A stretch of DNA of 64,000 nt from NCBI RefSeq assembly GCF_002441655.1, contig NZ_JXJU01000002.1, positions 124,001-188,000 of the forward strand, in the 5' to 3' direction. The notes beneath the pieces are model-generated. The model was not told the origin of the DNA. It saw nothing but the letters and a program-made list of their open reading frames with translations, and made no database searches. This document shows, one piece after another, positions 18,232 through 27,696 of this stretch; the stretch's first letter is position 1; every line of letters begins with the position of its first letter. Origin of the DNA: Lactococcus fujiensis JCM 16395 (GTDB lineage Bacteria; Bacillota; Bacilli; Lactobacillales; Streptococcaceae). Position numbers and translations under genes: made by a program.

Positions 18232-19380
18232 ATGTTGTATTATATCAAAGCAGATCAATTTTTCTATCCATATGAAATTAAAAAAGAGGGCTATCTTGAA
18301 ATTAAAGATGGTAAATTTGGAAATTGGGTAGTTGAGGCACCTGAAAATGCTGAAATCCTTGATTACTCTGGCTTTTGGATTGCACCTGGACTTGTCGATA
18401 CCCACATTCACGGCTTTGGTGGAGCAGACTCACAAGATGCAGAAGTTGAAGGGATAATGGGGACGATGTCTGAGGGGCTTTTGTCTGCAGGTGTCACAAG
18501 TTTCTTTCCAACTCCTTTAACAGATTCTCACGAAGGCCTTTTGAAGTGTTGTCAAGTCATTGGAGATCATTATCAAGAAGCTCGTGGTGCTAAAGTCCGT
18601 GGTATTTTCTTTGAAGGGCCATTCTTTACAGAAGAACATAAAGGTGCACAAAACCCTAAATATATGCGTGACGCCAAAATGTGGGAAATTGAAGATTGGC
18701 AAAAAGCAGCTAAAGGCATGCTTAAGAAAGTCGGTTTAGCCCCTGAGCGAGCAGGTTCAGAAGATTTTATCCGCAAGGCAACAGAGGCCGGTGTGGCAAT
18801 TGCACTTGGTCATTCTAATGCGACCTATGAACAAGCCGTCGCAGGTGTTGAAGCAGGAGCATCAATTTGGATACATACCTATAATGGGATGTCAGGACTG
18901 ACACATAAAGAACCCGGAATGGTCGGAGCAATTTTGAATACCCCTAATACTTATGCCGAATTGATTTGCGATGGACACCATGTTCGGCCTGTAGCTGCAC
19001 AAATCGTCATGAAAATGAAGGGTGCTGACCATGTTGTTCTCATTACTGACTCCATGCGTGCAGCAGGTCTGCCTGATGGCCCATATATGCTGGGTGAATT
19101 CGAAGTTGAAGTGCGTGATGGCGCAGCATGGCTCCCAACAGGAAGACCTGCAGCATCAATTTTGACATTGAAGACTGCCGTCAAAAATGTAGTTGACTGG
19201 GGAATTGCAACGCCATCGGAAGCCATTATGATGGGTTCTTTGACTGCTGCTAAATCAGTTGGACTAGAAAATGTTTGTGGTCAAATCAAAACAGATCTTG
19301 ATGCAGACTTTATTGTATTAAATCCACATATGGAGCTTGTTGCAACATACCTGGATGGTGAAAAACGTTATGAAAAATAA
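18232..19380 (+). CDS. nagA: N-acetylglucosamine-6-phosphate deacetylase
   Basis: Removes acetate from GlcNAc-6-phosphate, feeding glucosamine-6-phosphate into glycolysis or wall synthesis. The 382-residue amidohydrolase shows the metal site LVDTHIHGFGGADS near residue 56, the EGPFF loop near 130, HTYNGMSG near 214 and the catalytic aspartate in ITDSMRAAGL near 273. TAAGGAGG stands before the ATG. Monocistronic, with operator and promoter upstream and a terminator downstream. N-acetylglucosamine from N-glycans cut by the GH20 enzyme at 47820 could feed this step (inference). Confidence 0.95.
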   Translation: MLYYIKADQFFYPYEIKKEGYLEIKDGKFGNWVVEAPENAEILDYSGFWIAPGLVDTHIHGFGGADSQDAEVEGIMGTMSEGLLSAGVTSFFPTPLTDSHEGLLKCCQVIGDHYQEARGAKVRGIFFEGPFFTEEHKGAQNPKYMRDAKMWEIEDWQKAAKGMLKKVGLAPERAGSEDFIRKATEAGVAIALGHSNATYEQAVAGVEAGASIWIHTYNGMSGLTHKEPGMVGAILNTPNTYAELICDGHHVRPVAAQIVMKMKGADHVVLITDSMRAAGLPDGPYMLGEFEVEVRDGAAWLPTGRPAASILTLKTAVKNVVDWGIATPSEAIMMGSLTAAKSVGLENVCGQIKTDLDADFIVLNPHMELVATYLDGEKRYEK

Positions 19381-19411
19381 AAAAGTTCGTTCTATTGAGC
19401 GAGCTTTTTTA
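19381..19411 (+). terminator. Terminator of nagA
   Basis: AGTTCGTTC pairs with GAGCGAGCT around TATT, followed by T6. Confidence 0.88.
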
Positions 19412-19486
19412 TTCGAAAGGCCGATTAATGTCTAATAAATTTCTTATTTTATTCTTAAAAACATCAAATTAAAGATTTTGTGAAAA

Positions 19487-19498
19487 TGTAAACGTTTA
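19487..19498 (+). promoter_or_regulatory. cre box upstream of the glycolytic cluster
   Basis: TGTAAACGTTTA is a symmetrical catabolite-responsive element, centred about 55 bases before the predicted transcript start. In L. lactis CcpA activates the las operon from a similar upstream cre. Confidence 0.8.
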
Positions 19499-19532
19499 AT
19501 ACAGTTTTGCATGAGATTTTTTTTCAAAACCA

Positions 19533-19541
19533 TGCTATAAT
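19533..19541 (+). promoter_or_regulatory. Extended -10 promoter of pfkA
   Basis: TGCTATAAT forms an extended -10. The -35 region is poor, consistent with activator dependence. About 90 bases of untranslated leader precede pfkA. Confidence 0.75.
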
Positions 19542-19608
19542 GTAAGAGATAAAGGATTATTCGGTCAACGAATGGTTCGGTGAAAAATCATATTTCACAC
19601 AAGATTAA

Positions 19609-20652
<1,044 letters not shown>

Positions 20653-20736
20653 TTAACTAAGTTAATTGAAACCGGACACTAGTTCAGATTTTGTTGACTA
20701 GGACGGATTATAAAATTTTATAGGAGAAAAACACTA

Positions 20737-22269
20737 ATGAACAAACGTGTTAAAATCGTCTCAACACTTGGACCAGCTATCGAAGTACGTGCTGGTAAAA
20801 CATATTTTGATCGTGGCTTTTGGGCAGGCGACCTTGATGTAGAATCATCAGCTAAAAAAATTGCAGAATTAATTGAAAATGGTGCTAACGTTTTCCGTTT
20901 TAACTTTTCACATGGTGACCATGATGAACAAGGAAACCGGATGCAAGCTGTTCTCCGTGCAGAAGAAATTGCTGGACGTAAGGTTGGATTCTTGCTTGAT
21001 ACAAAAGGTCCTGAAATCCGTACAGAATTATTCTCAGATGCAGCTAAAGCTGATCCTGACTATGATGATGAAGAAAACTTGTTCAATTACAAAACGGGCG
21101 AAAAAATTCGTGTTGCAACAAAACAAGGCATCAAATCAGAAAAAGATTTACTCGCATTAAACGTTGCTGGTGGAATTGATATTTTTGACGATGTAGAAGT
21201 TGGAAAACGTATCCTTGTTGACGATGGTAAACTCGGTCTTCTTGTTATCGGAAAAAATACTTCAACGCGTGAATTTGAAGTTGAAGTTGAAAACGATGGC
21301 GTTATTGCTAAACAAAAAGGTGTTAACATCCCTGGAACGAAAATTAACTTCCCTGCACTTGCTGAACGCGATGATGCTGATATTCGTTTCGGTCTCTCTC
21401 AAGGCATTAACTTTATCGCGATTTCATTCGTCCGTAAAGCTGAAGATGTGCTCGCAGTTCGCCGTATTTTGGAAGAAACAGGTCACACTGGTGTTAAATT
21501 ATTCCCTAAAATTGAAAATCAACAAGGGATTGAAAATATCGATGAAATCATCGAAGTTTCTGATGGTATCATGGTAGCCCGTGGTGACATGGGAATCGAA
21601 GTTCCATTCGAAATGGTTCCAGTTTACCAAAAAATGATTATTTCTAAAGTTAATAAAGCTGGTAAGACAGTTATTACTGCCACAAACATGCTTGAATCTA
21701 TGACTTACAACCCTCGTGCCACTCGTGCTGAAATTTCAGACGTTTTCAATGCGGTTATTGATGGTACTGATGCAACAATGCTTTCTGGTGAATCAGCAAA
21801 TGGTCATTATCCTGCAGAATCAGTTAAAACAATGGCTACAGTTGACATGAATGCACAAACGATGCTTTCAGAATACGGCCGTCTTCACCCAGAAAACTAC
21901 GATCGTAACTCTGTTACTGAAGTAGTCGCTGCTGCCGTTAAAGATGCTGCGAAAGCAATGGATATTAAATTGATTGTTGCATTGACTGAATCTGGTTCAA
22001 CTGCGCGTTTGATTTCAAAATACCGTCCAGATGCAGACATCTTGGCTGTTACTTTTGATGAAAAAATCGAACGTAGCCTGACAATTTGTTGGGGTGTAAT
22101 TCCTGCGCTCGCTGAAAAACCAGCTTCAACTGACGACATGTTTGATGTTGCTGAAAAAGCAGCACTTAAATCAGGCCTCGTTGAATCAGGTGACAATATC
22201 ATCATCGTTGCTGGTGTTCCAGTAGGTTCTGGTCGCACTAACACAATGCGTATCCGCACTGTTAAATAA
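20737..22269 (+). CDS. pyk: Pyruvate kinase, first copy
   Basis: Transfers phosphate from phosphoenolpyruvate to ADP. The 510-residue protein has all active-site blocks: FRFNFSHGDH, LLDTKGPEIRTE (the Glu of GPEIR goes with potassium dependence), FPKIENQQG, MVARGDMGIEVP and DGTDATMLSGESANG. The C domain ends GVPVGSGRTNTMRIR and lacks the extra PEP-utiliser domain of Bacillus enzymes. The likely fructose bisphosphate loop reads TESGSTAR. Codon choice is strongly biased (CGT, AAC, GGT), as in highly expressed genes. It follows pfkA by 84 bases and a second pyk follows it. This copy looks like the main glycolytic enzyme. Confidence 0.96.
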   Translation: MNKRVKIVSTLGPAIEVRAGKTYFDRGFWAGDLDVESSAKKIAELIENGANVFRFNFSHGDHDEQGNRMQAVLRAEEIAGRKVGFLLDTKGPEIRTELFSDAAKADPDYDDEENLFNYKTGEKIRVATKQGIKSEKDLLALNVAGGIDIFDDVEVGKRILVDDGKLGLLVIGKNTSTREFEVEVENDGVIAKQKGVNIPGTKINFPALAERDDADIRFGLSQGINFIAISFVRKAEDVLAVRRILEETGHTGVKLFPKIENQQGIENIDEIIEVSDGIMVARGDMGIEVPFEMVPVYQKMIISKVNKAGKTVITATNMLESMTYNPRATRAEISDVFNAVIDGTDATMLSGESANGHYPAESVKTMATVDMNAQTMLSEYGRLHPENYDRNSVTEVVAAAVKDAAKAMDIKLIVALTESGSTARLISKYRPDADILAVTFDEKIERSLTICWGVIPALAEKPASTDDMFDVAEKAALKSGLVESGDNIIIVAGVPVGSGRTNTMRIRTVK

Positions 22270-22280
22270 AGTACTTGAAG

Positions 22281-22311
22281 GAGTCTTTGCATGAGTGCAA
22301 GGACTCTTTTC
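22281..22311 (+). terminator. Terminator-like hairpin between the two pyk genes
   Basis: GAGTCTTTGCA pairs with TGCAAGGACTC around TGAG (one G-U), followed by TTTT then C. The short T run may allow partial read-through into the second pyk. Confidence 0.8.
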
Positions 22312-22403
22312 GATTTATCCAATTCGTCTTATCTATTGTAAAATAACGGGTAATTCATTGACTAAGAATTATGCTTATCCGTGTTCTAAAAGAGGTTAAT
22401 TAA

Positions 22404-23936
22404 ATGAATAAACGTGTAAAAATTGTGTCAACTTTGGGTCCAGCAGTTGAAATTCGTGGAGGCAAAACTTTCCTTCAAGAAGGCTATTGGGATGAACCGC
22501 TCGATATTGAAGCATCAGCGAAAGTCATTGCAGAATTGATTAAAAATGGAGCAAATATTTTCCGGTTTAACTTTTCACATGGTGACCATGAAAGTCAAGG
22601 CGAGTTGATGACAGCTGTTCGACGTGCTGAGGAAATTGCAGGGAAAAAAGTTGGTTTCTTGCTTGACACTAAGGGACCTGAAATTCGGACAGAATTATTC
22701 TCTGCTGATGCTCAATCTGATGTGGCATATGATTCAGAAGGTAATTTCTTTCATTATGTTACTGGTGACAAATTGCGAATTGCAACTAAACAAGGCCAAA
22801 AGTCAGAAAAAAATCTTATTGGATTAAATGTTGCAGGTGGTTTAGATATTTTTGATGATGTTTCAATTGGGAAACGGATTTTGATAGATGATGGTAAATT
22901 AGGGCTGACTGTTATCGATAAAGACGTTGAAAAACGTGAATTTGTTGTCGAGGTTGAAAATGATGGAATTATTGCAAAACAAAAGGGAGTCAATATTCCT
23001 AATACAAAAATTCCTTTTCCAGCATTGGCAGAACGCGATGACTCTGATATTCGTTTTGGTCTTCAACAAGGCATCAACTTTATTTCGATATCCTTTGTCC
23101 GGACAGCCAAAGATGTTCAAGTTATTCGTGAAATTTTAAAAGAAACAGGAAATACGCACGTTCAATTGTTCCCTAAAATTGAGAATCAAGAGGGAATTGA
23201 TAATATTGATGAAATCATTAAAGCAGCAGATGGTATCATGGTTGCCCGTGGTGACATGGGGATAGAGGTTCCCTTTGTTCGCGTTCCTGTTTATCAAAAG
23301 AAAATTATCAAGAAATGTGCACACGCAGGAAAACCTGTCATTACTGCCACAAACATGTTGGAATCCATGACTTACAACCCACGTGCCACACGTTCAGAAA
23401 TTTCCGATGTTTTTAATGCGGTGATTGATGGTACTGATGCAACAATGCTTTCTGGTGAATCAGCTAATGGGCGCTATCCGGCAGAATCAGTACGGACCAT
23501 GGCAGAGATTAATTGTGAAGCACAAACCATGTTGCAAGAATATGGTCGTTTGAATCCAGATCGATATACGAGACATGGTGTAACAGAAGTTGTTGCTTCA
23601 AATGTTTTGAATACCACTCGTTCGATGGACATCAAGTTAGTTGTTGCCTTGACTGAGACTGGAAACACGGCTCGTTTGATTTCGAAATATCGTCCTAACA
23701 CTGATATTTTGGCAGTTACATTTGATGAAAAAGTAGAACGTGCCCTTTTGATTAATTGGGGAGTTATTCCATTACTAACTGAACGTCCAGCTTCCACAGA
23801 TGATATGTTTGAAGTTGCTGAAAAAGCAGCACTTAAATCAGGATTAGTTAAATCAGGCGACAACATTGTCATTGTAGCCGGTGTTCCTGTTGGTTCAGGA
23901 CGTACAAACACATGTCGCATTCGTACAATTAGATAA
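22404..23936 (+). CDS. Pyruvate kinase, second tandem copy
   Basis: Also 510 residues and alignable to the first copy from end to end with no visible gap. All catalytic blocks are kept (FRFNFSHGDH, LLDTKGPEIRTE, FPKIENQEG, MVARGDMGIEVP, DGTDATMLSGESANG). Differences include the likely effector loop (TETGNTAR instead of TESGSTAR), INWGVIPLLTERP instead of ICWGVIPALAEKP, and many in the region around residues 100-125. Codon use is less biased, with more CGG, CGA and AT-rich codons, suggesting lower expression. AGAGGTTAATTAA precedes the ATG. A terminator-like hairpin lies upstream and another downstream, so it may be a separate unit or a read-through gene. Lactococcal las operons are described with a single pyk. 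Confidence 0.93.
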   Translation: MNKRVKIVSTLGPAVEIRGGKTFLQEGYWDEPLDIEASAKVIAELIKNGANIFRFNFSHGDHESQGELMTAVRRAEEIAGKKVGFLLDTKGPEIRTELFSADAQSDVAYDSEGNFFHYVTGDKLRIATKQGQKSEKNLIGLNVAGGLDIFDDVSIGKRILIDDGKLGLTVIDKDVEKREFVVEVENDGIIAKQKGVNIPNTKIPFPALAERDDSDIRFGLQQGINFISISFVRTAKDVQVIREILKETGNTHVQLFPKIENQEGIDNIDEIIKAADGIMVARGDMGIEVPFVRVPVYQKKIIKKCAHAGKPVITATNMLESMTYNPRATRSEISDVFNAVIDGTDATMLSGESANGRYPAESVRTMAEINCEAQTMLQEYGRLNPDRYTRHGVTEVVASNVLNTTRSMDIKLVVALTETGNTARLISKYRPNTDILAVTFDEKVERALLINWGVIPLLTERPASTDDMFEVAEKAALKSGLVKSGDNIVIVAGVPVGSGRTNTCRIRTIR

Positions 23937-23944
23937 ACAAAATA

Positions 23945-23971
23945 AAAATTCTCTGATGAGAATTTTTTTTA
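23945..23971 (+). terminator. Terminator between second pyk and ldh
   Basis: AAAATTCTC pairs with GAGAATTTT around TGAT, followed by a long T run. A strong terminator inside the glycolytic cluster. Confidence 0.9.
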
Positions 23972-24021
23972 TTAAATCGTTACATATTATTAACCATATT
24001 AGATAAAATGAAAAAAATACC

Positions 24022-24032
24022 TGTGAATCACA
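24022..24032 (+). promoter_or_regulatory. Palindrome upstream of the ldh promoter
   Basis: TGTGAATCACA is an 11-base perfect palindrome ending 8 bases before the -35 box. TGTGA half-sites are bound by Crp/Fnr-like (Flp) and Rex proteins; which one, if any, cannot be told. Confidence 0.35.
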
Positions 24033-24040
24033 TCACATTT

Positions 24041-24069
24041 ATGACAATCTTGTGAATTAATGCTATAAT
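24041..24069 (+). promoter_or_regulatory. Promoter of ldh
   Basis: ATGACA and TATAAT are separated by 17 bases, with TGC before the -10 (extended). It shows that ldh has its own promoter here. Confidence 0.8.
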
Positions 24070-24107
24070 TAAAGAGTAAAATATTTCTTACCTATATGAA
24101 AGGATAG

Positions 24108-25094
<987 letters not shown>

Positions 25095-25113
25095 TAAAAT
25101 TAGCTAATAAGAT

Positions 25114-25145
25114 AAAGCACAGATTTAATGAATCTGTGCTTTTTG
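25114..25145 (+). terminator. Terminator of ldh
   Basis: AAAGCACAGATT pairs with AATCTGTGCTTT around TAATG, followed by T. It also lies downstream of the minus-strand EamA gene ending at 25162. Confidence 0.9.
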
Positions 25146-25161
25146 TCAGGTCTGAGAATGA

Positions 25162-25578
25162 TTATTTGTTAAATGATATCACCAAGACGCCCAGCGTTAT
25201 TAATGCTCCACCAATGACAATAGGGACGGTTACTCGTTCTCGTAAAAGGATAAAAGCGAGAACCATTCCAATTACAACGGATAAGTTATCAACTGGGATG
25301 ACTTTGGATGCTGGCCCTAATTGCAGTGCACGGTTGTAGGTCAACCATGAAGCGCCAGTTGCCAAACCGGATAAAATTAAAAAAGTAATGTTTTTCTTTG
25401 ATAAACTGGTAAAATCAGGTTTTCCTGCTAAAAATACAACCATCCATGACATGATCAAGACAACAATCGTGCGAATTGCTGTTGCTAAATTAGCGCTGAT
25501 TCCACTGACACCTACCTTAACTAGAATTGCTGTCAAACCAGCAAAAATAGCCGATAGAAGTGCATAAATTAACCACAT
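25162..25578 (-). CDS. Small EamA-family (DMT) transporter
   Basis: A 138-residue protein with four hydrophobic helices and a single EamA domain, half the size of the usual ten-helix drug/metabolite transporters. It presumably works as a dimer. Typical features are AIFAGLTAILVKVGVSG at the N terminus, a middle loop, then ASWLTYNRALQLGPASKV and AFILLRERVTVPIVIGGALI. Substrate unknown. AAGGAGAA precedes the ATG at 25578. It lies tail-to-tail with ldh and stands alone, about 100 bases downstream of the nup genes. Confidence 0.85.
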   Translation of the reverse strand: MWLIYALLSAIFAGLTAILVKVGVSGISANLATAIRTIVVLIMSWMVVFLAGKPDFTSLSKKNITFLILSGLATGASWLTYNRALQLGPASKVIPVDNLSVVIGMVLAFILLRERVTVPIVIGGALITLGVLVISFNK

Positions 25579-25643
25579 AGTATTTCTCCTTGTTCAATTA
25601 TTAATTATAAACCTATTATCATAATCTTTCAGAAATTTAACAT

Positions 25644-25671
25644 AAAAAAACAGCTCGAGCGCTGTTTTTTG
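25644..25671 (-). terminator. Terminator of the nup operon
   Basis: On the minus strand AAAAAACAGC pairs with GCTGTTTTTT around a six-base loop, with a T run on both strands. Confidence 0.75.
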
Positions 25672-25675
25672 AGTT

Positions 25676-26629
25676 TTATTTCGATTTGATGTAGTTGGTA
25701 CCATCAGCTTTAGGAGCAACTGCTTTTCCAAGGAAGAGCGCCAAGACAACAATTGTAATGACATAAGGTAACATTTGTAAGAATGTTGAAGGAATCTCTT
25801 TAATTCCGGGAATTTGTCCACCGACAACAGCAAGTGAAGTCGAAAGTCCAAATAAGAGTGATGCAAGCATTGCCCCGATAGGATTCCACTTACCAAAGAT
25901 CATGGCTGCCAATGAAATGAAACCTTGACCAACAATTGTTGAAACAGAGAAGTTACCAGAAATGGCTTGAGCATAAATTGCTCCACCAACCCCACCAAGA
26001 ACACCAGAAATCACAACACCAGCCCAACGATAGGCGTAGACGTTAATTCCAAGCGTGTCAGCTGCTTGAGGATTTTCACCGACTGAACGTAAACGAAGCC
26101 CAAAGCGGGTCTTAAATAGCACATACCAAGCAAGAAAGGCAACTGCAATCGCGAGAAAAGCGGGTAATGATGTTTGGCTAAAGAAGATTTGACCAATCAC
26201 TGGGATTTTATTCAAAAGTGGAACATTCCAATAACCAATTTGTTGATTGATGTTTATTTGTCCTTGGTTATAAATAACTTGAACTAAGAATACACCGAGC
26301 GCAGGAGCCATCAAGTTTAATACTGTACCCGAAATAATATGATCGGCTCGTAAATTGACTGTGGCAACGGCGTGGAGTGAAGCGAAAATGGCACCGATAA
26401 AAGCTCCAAACAGTATGGAAAGCCAAGGCGTCATGGAACCAAATGTGCTGGCAGTTGTCAAGTTAAAGACCACTGATCCGAAGGCACCCATTGTCATGAT
26501 TCCTTCGAGACCAACGTTGACGATACCGCCACGTTCTGAGAAAACGCCACCGATTGAAGTGAAGATCAGAGGTGTTGAATAAATAAGCATATTTGCAACG
26601 ATAATTTGCAAAGTATCAACTAAGTTCAT
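25676..26629 (-). CDS. nupC: Nucleoside ABC transporter permease, NupC type
   Basis: A 317-residue inner-membrane permease of the branched-chain amino acid/nucleoside class (YufQ, NupC). Visible are FTSIGGVFSERGGIVNVGLEGIM, the family's strong N-terminal signature, then SLHAVATVNLRADHIISGTVLN and RSVGENPQAADTLGINV. Third gene of nupA-nupB-nupC on the minus strand, with its start overlapping the nupB stop by one base. In L. lactis the NupABC system takes up all common nucleosides together with the lipoprotein BmpA. Confidence 0.93.
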   Translation of the reverse strand: MNLVDTLQIIVANMLIYSTPLIFTSIGGVFSERGGIVNVGLEGIMTMGAFGSVVFNLTTASTFGSMTPWLSILFGAFIGAIFASLHAVATVNLRADHIISGTVLNLMAPALGVFLVQVIYNQGQININQQIGYWNVPLLNKIPVIGQIFFSQTSLPAFLAIAVAFLAWYVLFKTRFGLRLRSVGENPQAADTLGINVYAYRWAGVVISGVLGGVGGAIYAQAISGNFSVSTIVGQGFISLAAMIFGKWNPIGAMLASLLFGLSTSLAVVGGQIPGIKEIPSTFLQMLPYVITIVVLALFLGKAVAPKADGTNYIKSK

Positions 26630-27696
26630 TATGCTTTTTCTCCTTTCTTCTTAGCTTTTGGAAGAATAACTTCGATGATAAATTTAATGGCAATAAAGAA
26701 GATGATAGATGCAGTTACGACTTGGATAATTTGTGGCGGAATTGAATCAGTCATCATACCAGGTGCACCTGTTTGTAAGACTGAGAAGAGCAATCCGGCA
26801 AAGAGGATCCCAATTGGGTTATTTCCACCAAGAAGGGCAACAGCCATCCCGTTAAATCCAATGTCGAGAGACGCCGTTTGTACAACGAAGTTTTGCATAT
26901 AACCAAATCCATATACAACACCACCGAGTCCAGCGAGAGCACCAGCGACAACCATAGAAAGAATAATTGTGCGTTTGGATGAAATACCTGCATATTCAGA
27001 GGCATCTGGATTTAAACCAACAGCATTGATTTCGTATCCTAATGTTGTTTTTGAGAAGATTACAGCCATGATCACTAAGGCAATCAGTGCAATAAAGATA
27101 CCAATGTTCAGCGTTGAATTATTTGTCAGATCTGACAACCATTGTGCACGGAAAGTTGAATTCGTACCAACAGGATTTGTTTGGTCAATTGAAGTTGACA
27201 TAATAATTTTTTTTGCCATGATGTTATGTACCACAAAAGTTGAAAAGTACAGAATAATGTAGTTTAACATGATGGTCGTAATAACTTCTGACGTTCCAAG
27301 AAGTGCGCGAAGCACACCTGGAATTAAGCCCATCAAAGCACCGAAAAGCATTCCGACGATAATAACGAGTGGGATCATCAACAAACGTGGTATGTCTGGG
27401 AAGGATAGGGCAAACCACATTGAGAAAAGCCAACCAGATAAAGCTTGACCAGACATCCCGATATTGAAAAGTCCGGCTTTCATAGCGACTGCAAAGGCAA
27501 GTGCTTCAAGAATTAATGGGCCTGCTGTTTGAATGGTTTCGCCAATTGCTCGGGAATTACCAAGGGCTGAGACTAGTAAATCTTCGTATCCCCAGATCGG
27601 ATTAAATCCGAAAATTAACATGATAATTGCACCAAGTACGAATCCAGCTAGAACCGCAATAATAGGCACAAGAATCTTTTTCGTTTTACTGCTCAT
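26629..27696 (-). CDS. nupB: Nucleoside ABC transporter permease, NupB type
   Basis: A 355-residue membrane permease partnering NupC. It shows ETIQTAGPLILEALAFAVAMKAGLF in pieces typical of YufP/NupB, GTSEVITTIMLNYIILYF, the EINAVGLNPDASEYAGIS loop for contact with the ATPase, and a basic C-terminal tail. The ATG at 27696 overlaps the end of nupA by 11 bases, with GGAGGT upstream of it inside nupA. Same operon and function as nupA and nupC. Confidence 0.93.
   Translation of the reverse strand: MSSKTKKILVPIIAVLAGFVLGAIIMLIFGFNPIWGYEDLLVSALGNSRAIGETIQTAGPLILEALAFAVAMKAGLFNIGMSGQALSGWLFSMWFALSFPDIPRLLMIPLVIIVGMLFGALMGLIPGVLRALLGTSEVITTIMLNYIILYFSTFVVHNIMAKKIIMSTSIDQTNPVGTNSTFRAQWLSDLTNNSTLNIGIFIALIALVIMAVIFSKTTLGYEINAVGLNPDASEYAGISSKRTIILSMVVAGALAGLGGVVYGFGYMQNFVVQTASLDIGFNGMAVALLGGNNPIGILFAGLLFSVLQTGAPGMMTDSIPPQIIQVVTASIIFFIAIKFIIEVILPKAKKKGEKA

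Noticed and set aside
21087-23920. Long minus-strand ORFs over both pyk genes
   Set aside because: Mirror ORFs produced by strong codon bias; they occur at equal places in both copies.
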